Shown in pieces: positions 57,365-64,000 of a stretch of DNA of 64,000 bases. The notes below the pieces were generated by a model. The model saw nothing but the letters and a program-made list of their open reading frames with translations. It was not told the DNA's origin and did no database searches. How positions within the stretch are numbered: position 1 is the first letter of the stretch; the number at the start of each line of letters is the position of its first letter. The position numbers and the translations under genes were made by a program. Source of the stretch: Gammaproteobacteria bacterium (GTDB taxonomy: Bacteria > Pseudomonadota > Gammaproteobacteria > Burkholderiales > Burkholderiaceae_B); the NCBI GenBank assembly GCA_018815245.1, contig JAHIXK010000017.1, positions 248,001 through 312,000 on the forward strand, read 5' to 3'.

Positions 57365-57826
57365 ATGACGCATCGCTCACCTTACATTTCACGGTCTTGG
57401 TGCATGAAACCGAATCAACGCCCTTGCATAGTTCTTAGTGACTATCCCATCAAAACGATGGCATACCAACGCTTTTTGAGCGGCTTGGGCGATGAGCATA
57501 TATTCGCCTTGCGCACTGTAAACGCGGACTTTACCGAACTGACGCAGGCCAAACTGGTGGTATGCGACATGAATATTATGGTCGAGTTTGAGGCTGAGAC
57601 ATTGGCACACCTCGAACAAATGTTCCCCAACGCCAATATTCTGTTTCTTGAAGAAGATCACAGCGACATGCTTGTGAGGTTTTCAAACCAAAGGGACATT
57701 TGTCGCTTGGGCAAACTCGCGGAAATCAATGTGATTCACTCCACTTTGAAAGAATTGTTGCTGCAGTCAAACCAAAAAAACCGACGAACACCCCGAGCAC
57801 GTAAAGATCGCATGGAGCAAACGTAA
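57365..57826 (+). CDS. Hypothetical protein, receiver-like fold possible
   Basis: The 153-residue product is soluble. The central part alternates strands and helices like a response-regulator receiver: CIVLSDYPIKTMAYQRFLSG, then AKLVVCDMNIMV, NILFLEEDHSD and EINVIHSTLKELLLQ. The aspartate of VVCDMN is a candidate phosphorylation site. A basic tail (NRRTPRARKDRM) replaces the usual output domain. This reading is inference. An ATG at 57404 is an alternative start that removes 13 residues. It is a single gene between the amidase and acnB, ending at a terminator. Confidence 0.6.
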   Translation: MTHRSPYISRSWCMKPNQRPCIVLSDYPIKTMAYQRFLSGLGDEHIFALRTVNADFTELTQAKLVVCDMNIMVEFEAETLAHLEQMFPNANILFLEEDHSDMLVRFSNQRDICRLGKLAEINVIHSTLKELLLQSNQKNRRTPRARKDRMEQT

Positions 57827-57853
57827 AAAAACCACCCGAAGGTGGTTTTTTTA
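57825..57853. terminator. Bidirectional terminator between the receiver-like gene and acnB
   Basis: ACCACC / GGTGGT pairs around CGAA, extended by A-runs and T-runs on both sides (AAAAAA ... TTTTTT). It can end both convergent transcripts. Confidence 0.87.
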
Positions 57854-57874
57854 CAGAACCAAACCAGATGCCGG

Positions 57875-60466
57875 TCAGGCAGCCAATTCAGCCTTGTTTG
57901 CAATGTCCACGAACTCTTGAATTTGGTCGAAGTTCATGTAACGGTAAACTTCACCAGACACATTGCCCAGCATTTTCACCTGTTCCATGTACTCTTCCAC
58001 GGTGGGGATTTTGCCCATCAGGGCACACACCGCAGACAACTCAGCCGAAGCCAAATAGACCCTTGTATCAATGCCCAAACGATTCGGGAAGTTACGTGTG
58101 GAGGTGGACACACCGGTTGAACCCTTGCGGATTTGCGCCTGGTTGCCCATACAAAGTGAACATCCTGGCAATTCCATGCGCGCACCCGTGCGGCCCAAAA
58201 TGCCGTAGTAGCCTTCTTCGGTCAGAATGTGCTGGTCCATCTTCGTGGGTGGAGCAATCCACAAACGGGTTGGAATGTCTGACTTGCCTTCCAGCACCTT
58301 GCCGGCTGCGCGGAAGTGGCCAATGTTGGTCATGCAAGAACCGATGAACACCTCGTCAATTTTGTCGCCAGCAACTTCGCTCAGGAATTTTGCGTCATCT
58401 GGGTCGTTCGGGCAACACAGAATCGGCTCTTTGATTTCATTGAGGTCGATTTCAATCACTTCTGCGTATTCAGCGTCAGCATCAGCCTTCAACAATTCGG
58501 GATTGGCGATCCAGCTTTCCATGGCCTTGATGCGGCGGCTCAATGTACGCGCATCAGCATAGCCCTCAGCAATCATCCACTTCATCAAAGTAATGTTTGA
58601 TGTCATGTATTCAATGATGGGTTCTTTGTCCAGATGAATGGTACAACCTGCGGCTGAACGCTCGGCAGATGCATCCGACAATTCAAAAGCCTGCTCAACT
58701 TTCAACTTGGGCAAACCTTCAATTTCCAGAATACGGCCCGAGAAAATATTCTTCTTGCCTTTCTTTTCAACTGTCAGCAAACCTGCCTTGATCGCGTACA
58801 ACGGAATGGCGTGAACCAAATCGCGTAGCGTTACACCCGGCTGCATTTCGCCTTTGAAACGCACCAGCACAGATTCAGGCATGTCCAAAGGCATTACGCC
58901 GGTGGCAGCGGCAAACGCCACCAGGCCAGAACCAGCCGGGAACGAAATGCCAATCGGGAAACGTGTGTGTGAATCGCCACCAGTGCCCACGGTGTCCGGC
59001 ATCAACAGGCGGTTCAACCAGCTGTGAATAATGCCATCGCCAGGACGCAGGGCTACACCACCACGGTTTTCAATGAAATCGGGCAGTTCGTGGTGCATTT
59101 TCACATCCACGGGTTTGGGGTAAGCGGCTGTATGGCAAAACGACTGCATCACCAAATCAGCAGAGAAACCCAAACAGGCCAAGTCTTTCAATTCATCGCG
59201 AGTCATGGGGCCGGTGGTGTCTTGTGAACCCACTGTGGTCATGTGTGGTTCGCAGTAAATACCTGGGCGAACACCCTGACCAACTGGCAAACCGCAGGCC
59301 TTGCCCACCATTTTCTGGGCCAAAGTGAAACCCTTGGTGGAATCAACCTGTGCCGAGGGGCGACGGAACACTGGGCTTGGGCCTTCGCCCAACGCAGCGC
59401 GTGCGCGGTCTGTCAAGCCACGGCCGATGATCAATGGAATACGGCCACCGGCGCGCACTTCGTCAAACAACACGTCAGTTTTCATGCTGAACTCAGCAAT
59501 CACAGCGCCATTTTTCAAGGCCTTGCCTTCGAAGGGACGCAGCTCGATTTCATCGCCCATGTCCATTTGGCTTACATCAAGTTCGATGGGCAATGCGCCA
59601 GCGTCCTCCATCGTATTGAAGAAGATCGGGGCAATTTTGTTGCCCAGGCAGTAGCCGCCAAAACGCTTGTTGGGGATAAAAGGAATGTCGTCACCCGTGA
59701 ACCACAACACGCTGTTGGTGGCCGACTTGCGTGAAGAACCTGTGCCCACCACGTCGCCCACATAGGCGATTTGGTTGCCTTTGGCGATCAAGGCTTGCAG
59801 CTGCTTGATGGGGCCAACCTTGCCGGGTTCGTCGGCTTCAATACCAGGGCGCGGGTTTTTCAACATGGCCAGTGCATGCAACGGAATATCGGGGCGGCTC
59901 CAGGCGTCCGGCGCGGGTGACAAGTCATCGGTGTTGGTTTCGCCGGTTACCTTGAACACGGTCAGCTTGATGCTTTGTGGCACTTCGGGGCGGCTTGTAA
60001 ACCACTCGGCGTCGGCCCAGCTTTGCATCACTTTCTTGGCGGTTGCGCTGCCTTTGTCGGCCAAATCTTTCACATCGTGGAAATAATCGAACATCAACAG
60101 GGTCTTGGAAAGCGCTTCAGCGGCGATTTCACCCACCTCAGCATCATTCAATGCATCAATCAATGGCTTGATGTTGAAACCGCCCAGCATGGTGCCCAAA
60201 AGGAAAGTGGCCTTCTTGCGGTCAATTAGTTTGCAGGTATCAGTACCATTCACGATGGCGGCCAGAAATGCAGACTTCACCTTGGCTGCGTCATCTACAC
60301 CGGCAGGTACACGGTTGGTGATCAGGTCGATCAGGAATTCTTCTTCGCCTGCGGGCGGGTTCTTCAGCAGCTGAACCAGATCAGCAGTTTGCTGGGCAGA
60401 CAAAGGCAATGGAGGAATGCCCAACGCTGCGCGCTCGGCAACGTGTTGGCGATAGGACTCAAGCAT
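57875..60466 (-). CDS. acnB: Aconitate hydratase B / 2-methylisocitrate dehydratase
   Basis: AcnB converts citrate to isocitrate and in many bacteria also hydrates 2-methylaconitate in the methylcitrate cycle. The 863 residues match the family length and domain order, with the HEAT-like N-terminal domain before the swivel domain. Cluster-cysteine regions are [34 protein letters not shown] and [13 protein letters not shown]. It starts [16 protein letters not shown] with GGGAGAT just upstream. Nearby prpF makes a shared role in propionate use plausible. A dyad at 60579-60599 lies upstream. Confidence 0.96.
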   Translation of the reverse strand: MLESYRQHVAERAALGIPPLPLSAQQTADLVQLLKNPPAGEEEFLIDLITNRVPAGVDDAAKVKSAFLAAIVNGTDTCKLIDRKKATFLLGTMLGGFNIKPLIDALNDAEVGEIAAEALSKTLLMFDYFHDVKDLADKGSATAKKVMQSWADAEWFTSRPEVPQSIKLTVFKVTGETNTDDLSPAPDAWSRPDIPLHALAMLKNPRPGIEADEPGKVGPIKQLQALIAKGNQIAYVGDVVGTGSSRKSATNSVLWFTGDDIPFIPNKRFGGYCLGNKIAPIFFNTMEDAGALPIELDVSQMDMGDEIELRPFEGKALKNGAVIAEFSMKTDVLFDEVRAGGRIPLIIGRGLTDRARAALGEGPSPVFRRPSAQVDSTKGFTLAQKMVGKACGLPVGQGVRPGIYCEPHMTTVGSQDTTGPMTRDELKDLACLGFSADLVMQSFCHTAAYPKPVDVKMHHELPDFIENRGGVALRPGDGIIHSWLNRLLMPDTVGTGGDSHTRFPIGISFPAGSGLVAFAAATGVMPLDMPESVLVRFKGEMQPGVTLRDLVHAIPLYAIKAGLLTVEKKGKKNIFSGRILEIEGLPKLKVEQAFELSDASAERSAAGCTIHLDKEPIIEYMTSNITLMKWMIAEGYADARTLSRRIKAMESWIANPELLKADADAEYAEVIEIDLNEIKEPILCCPNDPDDAKFLSEVAGDKIDEVFIGSCMTNIGHFRAAGKVLEGKSDIPTRLWIAPPTKMDQHILTEEGYYGILGRTGARMELPGCSLCMGNQAQIRKGSTGVSTSTRNFPNRLGIDTRVYLASAELSAVCALMGKIPTVEEYMEQVKMLGNVSGEVYRYMNFDQIQEFVDIANKAELAA

Positions 60467-60578
60467 GAGATCTCCCTAGATTGGGTGGGGGTCAATAGAA
60501 ACTGTGTGATTTTGAGGCAGTTCGCGTGCGCGCACAAGCGTTGCAATGCAAAAGTGGCGGGGGTTCGGTGCCTCACAA

Positions 60579-60599
60579 GTCTTATATATGATATAGGAC
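60579..60599. promoter_or_regulatory. Candidate operator upstream of acnB
   Basis: GTCTTATAT-ATG-ATATAGGAC is a 9-3-9 dyad with one mismatch between arms. It is nearly identical to the dyad at 41611-41631 in the gntR/mdh region, including the flanking GGACTTT. It lies about 113 bases upstream of the acnB ATG, and the AraC-type gene ends downstream of it at 60650. Confidence 0.6.
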
Positions 60600-60649
60600 T
60601 TTCCCTTGTTTTTGAAGGGGGCAAAGCCGATTCAGCCTGCTTTTAGAAC

Positions 60650-61654
60650 CTATTGTCGCTTTGCGCGCTGATATTTCGCCGGGCTGGCACCCATGACCCG
60701 CTTGAAGGCGTGGGTAAAGGCGCTTTGGTCGTTGTATGCCAGGAAACTGGCAATGTCGGCCAAACTTAATTCGCCGGCCTCCAGGCAGTTTTTTGCCATT
60801 TCCACACGCACACGCTCCAGCTCCCCACGAAAGCTGCAGCCTTGTTCCTGCAAGCGCCGTTGAAGCGTGCGTGTGCTCATGCACAACCGGCGTGCAACTT
60901 CATCCAGACTGGGCAAGCCGGCCGACACCGATTCCTGCAAGGCTTTTTGCAAACCTGCAATGGCTTCTTCCCCGGCCTTTACCTGCTTAAGCAGCGACTG
61001 CGCCTGTTGATCCAGCATGTTCCGCATCACGGAATCTGGCGACCTCAACGGGGTTTCAAGCAAACTGACCGGCCACACCACCTCGGTGTACAGACCATTG
61101 AAGCCCACGGGACAGTGAAAAAATTCGTCGAAATCAATCTGGTTTGACGGTTGGGGGTTGATGAACTGAACGCGCAACGGATACACGGGCTTTACAATCA
61201 AATGCTGGGTGAAAGCCACCAGCACGCCAATGGCCACCGAATCAACCCAATGGCCGGGCCGCCCACGCTCAGCCCCCCAACGCAGAATGATCTGGTCTTC
61301 ATGCAGCGCCACCGCCAAAGCGTTCACGCTGTAAATCAGGTTCTCGAACTGCTGTAAACGGGCAAAAGCCTCGCCCAGGTTGTTGCAGCAACTGGCCACA
61401 TAACCCAGCAAACCCATGTTGACCGGGCGCACATGCGCCGCAATTTTCAATGGCATTGCAGGGTCGTCAATCTGTTGATGGGTCCATTGCAGCATGGCCT
61501 GCCAATGGGACACTTCAATTCGGTTCAATTCCCCGGCCTTTGGGCGCGCGTAGGGCATGCGCAACGCAATGTCCGGGTGCGCATCTGCCAACCAGTCAAA
61601 AAGCAGGTTTACGTAACTGGCGGAAACATGTCCAAGATTAGAATGGTGGCTCAT
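60650..61654 (-). CDS. AraC-family transcriptional regulator
   Basis: The 334-residue protein has an N-terminal arabinose-binding-like domain of the OruR/ArgR-type AraC group (VGLLGYV-like NMGLLGYVASCCNNLGEAF). A C-terminal double helix-turn-helix follows (SLDEVARRLCMSTRTLQRRL, then LADIASFLAYNDQSAFTHAF and the ending KRVMGASPAKYQR). It is divergent from the lipoprotein hydrolase gene, 41 bases apart, which makes that gene its likely target. The effector is unknown. Confidence 0.9.
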   Translation of the reverse strand: MSHHSNLGHVSASYVNLLFDWLADAHPDIALRMPYARPKAGELNRIEVSHWQAMLQWTHQQIDDPAMPLKIAAHVRPVNMGLLGYVASCCNNLGEAFARLQQFENLIYSVNALAVALHEDQIILRWGAERGRPGHWVDSVAIGVLVAFTQHLIVKPVYPLRVQFINPQPSNQIDFDEFFHCPVGFNGLYTEVVWPVSLLETPLRSPDSVMRNMLDQQAQSLLKQVKAGEEAIAGLQKALQESVSAGLPSLDEVARRLCMSTRTLQRRLQEQGCSFRGELERVRVEMAKNCLEAGELSLADIASFLAYNDQSAFTHAFKRVMGASPAKYQRAKRQ

Positions 61655-61743
61655 TATTTGACAAGAAGTATTGTCAGAAGAGTTTTTCCTGTTCTATGCT
61701 AGCGCGTATTCGTCATATTTACTTCAATAAAAGACTCGCAACC

Positions 61744-62715
61744 ATGAAAAAAAACACCCCCGTCTTTCGGCGATTCGCAACAGCATTTGCCACCACTGCA
61801 CTTCTCGGTCTGAATGCCTGCGGCTTTGAACAACCTGAAGGCGAAATTCAAGGCGCAGCAGGCATGGCCATTGCCGCCGAACGGGCTATTTCAGGCCTTG
61901 AACGAAAAGTGCTGCAAATTGACGGCTTCATGGTGCCGTATCTGCAAGGCGGTGAAGGCGACCCCTTGGTGCTTATTCACGGTTTTGGCGGATCAAAAGA
62001 CAACTTCAACCGTGTGGCCAACTACCTGACAAACCATTACACCGTGTATTCAATTGACGTGCCTGGGTTTGGCGCATCAACCCGCGACCAGAAAGCCGAC
62101 TACGTGATCAACACGCAGATTGACCGCGTGCATGGAATTATTGAAAAACTGGGCCTGCAAAAGCCACACATTGGCGGCAATTCCATGGGTGGCTGGATCA
62201 GCGGTGCCTATGCCGCCAAGTACCCGGACAATGTTGCATCTGTTTGGTTTTTGGCGCCCGCCGGCCTGGTTGAGTCGAGAAAATCGGAAGTTATTCAGAA
62301 GTTTGAAAAAACAGGCGAGATCGTGTTGACCGCAAGCAACCGCGAAGAATTCGAGAAGATTGTGGACATCGTAATGTACGAGCGCCCTGCTTTCGCACCC
62401 GGCTTTGTAGTCGATGCCATGGCGGCCCGCGCAGCTGCGGATCAGCCATTGCACAAGCGGATTTACAAAGACTTTAAAAGCGTGCCTTCAGATTTGGCCT
62501 CCGTGTTGGGTGATTCCGCGTACAAAGGCCCGGGCCTGATTGTGTGGGGCAAGGAAGACCGCGTGCTACACGTGGACGGTGCAGCAGAACTGAAAACGGC
62601 CATGCCCGGATTTGATGTGATTTTGATGGACAAGGTGGGGCATGTGCCAATGCTGGAGCAGCCCAAGCAAGTGGCTGCGGATTATGTGCGGTGGCGAGAG
62701 ACGATTGCACAGTAG
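61744..62715 (+). CDS. Alpha/beta-hydrolase lipoprotein
   Basis: From ATG 61744 the 323-residue product has a lipoprotein signal peptide ending in the lipobox LLGLNAC. An alpha/beta-hydrolase domain follows, with the oxyanion region VLIHGFGGSKDNF, the nucleophile elbow GGNSMGGWISG, a catalytic Asp region (WGKEDRVLHVDG) and His in KVGHVPMLEQP. It is probably an outer-membrane-anchored esterase or lipase. The frame also opens at 61696, but that start would hide the signal peptide. AraC-type control is suggested by the divergent regulator. Confidence 0.88.
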   Translation: MKKNTPVFRRFATAFATTALLGLNACGFEQPEGEIQGAAGMAIAAERAISGLERKVLQIDGFMVPYLQGGEGDPLVLIHGFGGSKDNFNRVANYLTNHYTVYSIDVPGFGASTRDQKADYVINTQIDRVHGIIEKLGLQKPHIGGNSMGGWISGAYAAKYPDNVASVWFLAPAGLVESRKSEVIQKFEKTGEIVLTASNREEFEKIVDIVMYERPAFAPGFVVDAMAARAAADQPLHKRIYKDFKSVPSDLASVLGDSAYKGPGLIVWGKEDRVLHVDGAAELKTAMPGFDVILMDKVGHVPMLEQPKQVAADYVRWRETIAQ

Positions 62716-62910
62716 TTGACTCTTCTGGCTTGATTAAAGCCTATTCATTGCACATATTGCATCACTGAAGAAGCCGCAACAGGCCACCACTGAGTGGATG
62801 TGAAATTACAAAGGCGCAATTTCACAAAAAACAGGCTTGAACTCACAATATTCCTTGCCTAAACCCGCGCACAATTCAAAGCATCAAAAAACCAACACGC
62901 AGGGACACGC

Positions 62911-63840
62911 ATGGAACAATTGATCAAGGAAGCAATGCCGACTTTCAACGCGCTGTTCGGCCCGAACCCGGACTGGAAGCAGGTGTTGCTTACCCTGCTC
63001 ACCCCGGTCTTTCTGGGTGCAACATTGTTTGAATACCTTTACTTGAAAAAGGTGGGGAAATCATTTTTCTTCAAGAAAAGCGAAGTGATCACCAACATGC
63101 TGCTGGGTGGCACTTATCAGGCCATGGAACTGGTGTGGTTTGCGCTGTTTGTGTCGGCTTTCATGGAATGGATTTACACCTTCCGCATTGCTGCCATCGA
63201 AGTCACTCCGCTCAACTTTGCCGCACTGCTTTTCGGCATTGAATTTTGTTATTACTGGTTTCACCGCGGCAGCCACCGCGTGCGCTGGTTTTGGTGCGCC
63301 CATGTAGTGCACCACAGCGGCGAGAACATGACCACCACCACGGCCATGCGCCAAAGTCTGTTCTACGCCGTGAATTTGCACCAAATTTTCTGGGCACCCA
63401 TGTTGATCATCGGCTTCCCGGTGTGGGCTGTGTTGCTGGCATACGGCGTGAACTTGGGCTATCAATATTTTGTGCACACCCAAGCGGTGAACAAGTTTCC
63501 GAAGTGGTTTGAATTCATTTTCAACACGCCCAGCCACCACCGTGTGCACCATGGCCGCAACGATGAATACATCGACAAAAACTACGGCGGCGTACTGATC
63601 ATTTGGGACCGCATTTTCGGCACCTTCGAACCCGAGGTGGCACCTGTCGACTACGGCATTGTTCGGCAACCCAAAACAAACAACATCTGGATCCTGAACA
63701 CCCACGAATGGCGTGACATGTTCAGTGATGCATTGCAGCCAGGCTCGACATGGCAGCGAATCAAACACATTTGGGCACCGCCAGAGTGGGTTCGGCCAGG
63801 CCTGAACGATCAGTCCAACCTGCGCAATAAAACAAATTAG
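62911..63840 (+). CDS. Sterol desaturase / fatty acid hydroxylase family protein
   Basis: This is an integral membrane di-iron enzyme of the family that hydroxylates or desaturates lipids. The 309 residues have several membrane helices and the three histidine clusters that bind iron: HRGSH, HVVHHSGEN and SHHRVHHG. FxGxL-type spacing between them is normal. CAGGGA lies upstream of the ATG. It follows the hydrolase gene by 195 bases and may be expressed alone. The substrate (sterol-like, carotenoid or alkyl lipid) is unknown. Confidence 0.9.
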   Translation: MEQLIKEAMPTFNALFGPNPDWKQVLLTLLTPVFLGATLFEYLYLKKVGKSFFFKKSEVITNMLLGGTYQAMELVWFALFVSAFMEWIYTFRIAAIEVTPLNFAALLFGIEFCYYWFHRGSHRVRWFWCAHVVHHSGENMTTTTAMRQSLFYAVNLHQIFWAPMLIIGFPVWAVLLAYGVNLGYQYFVHTQAVNKFPKWFEFIFNTPSHHRVHHGRNDEYIDKNYGGVLIIWDRIFGTFEPEVAPVDYGIVRQPKTNNIWILNTHEWRDMFSDALQPGSTWQRIKHIWAPPEWVRPGLNDQSNLRNKTN

Positions 63841-63886
63841 GCAATCTTCTCGTACTACAATGGGTAGAACCTTAAAAGGACTACCC

Positions 63887-64000
63887 ATGCGCAGAAAACC
63901 ACTGAACACCGCCTCACGATCCAAACTGTCCAAATACGCCAAACCACTGGCGAATCTGGCCATTCTGCTTGCCGACTCAGGCAGCCGGCTGGAGCGGCGT
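63887..64000 (+). CDS. Partial gene at the right edge, unknown function
   Basis: An ATG at 63887 with AAAAGGA 6 bases upstream opens a frame that runs to the end of the window (38 codons). The visible part is basic at first (MRRKPLNTASRSKLSKYAK) and then mildly hydrophobic, ending near DSGSRLERR. Too little is present to name a family, but the good ribosome-binding site supports a real gene. Confidence 0.6.
   Translation, partial: MRRKPLNTASRSKLSKYAKPLANLAILLADSGSRLERR

Overview
The window looks like a chromosome segment of a betaproteobacterium of the order Burkholderiales. The signs are the class I polyhydroxybutyrate cluster phaC-phaA-phaB-phaR with bktB, the gntR-sdhCDAB-sdhE-gltA block divergent from mdh, a methylcitrate cluster of the acnD/prpF type, and the rluD/bamD divergent pair. 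Moderate GC and the gene set suggest a genus such as Limnobacter, but that is inference. Coding density is high. I see no rRNA, tRNA or CRISPR.

Layout. 1-4033: a type I secretion operon (ABC exporter cut by the left edge, HlyD-like adaptor, TolC-like outer membrane factor). 4034-8370: its apparent cargo locus, made of a decayed IS5-type transposase remnant, a very AT-rich gene for a four-helix membrane protein, and a 1154-residue RTX protein whose first ~270 codons share the AT-rich composition. 8430-15640 (minus strand): bktB, rimO, phaR, phaB, phaA, phaC. 15798-24054: housekeeping genes (pgeF, rluD, bamD, a YoaA/DinG-type helicase, a DUF465 protein, a lipoprotein, tex). 24055-25851: a small accessory island with an Xre/RES toxin-antitoxin pair. 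25852-32683: zapE and the 2-oxoglutarate dehydrogenase operon odhA-odhB-lpd. 33065-35653: an unusual soluble protein with two Cache-like sensor units and a CheW domain. 35655-43763: the TCA cluster (gltA, sdhE, sdhBADC, a GntR regulator, mdh, a CitE-like lyase). 43801-48044: a small lipoprotein, AsmA, rlmF, two small membrane proteins and arfB. 48048-55768: prpR facing prpB-prpC-acnD-prpF. 55765-60466: an amidase, a receiver-like orphan and acnB. 60650 to the end: an AraC regulator divergent from a lipoprotein hydrolase, then a sterol-desaturase-family protein and a partial gene.

The window joins several parts of central carbon flow. The odh, sdh, mdh, gltA and acnB genes give most of the TCA cycle. 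The prp genes feed propionyl-CoA carbon into it. BktB and PhaA/B/C can store acetyl-CoA, and perhaps propionyl-CoA, as polyester. A 21-bp dyad of nearly identical sequence lies upstream of both gntR/mdh and acnB, which suggests one regulator (probably the GntR protein) controls both. The prpB promoter has all the parts of a sigma-54 system: PrpR-like repeats, an IHF site and a -24/-12 element.

The best candidate for an undescribed system is the type I secretion locus. Next to a dedicated exporter sits an AT-rich pair, a polytopic membrane protein and the glycine-zipper-containing front end of an RTX protein. This could be an exchangeable secreted effector with its immunity protein, but the sequence alone does not prove that.
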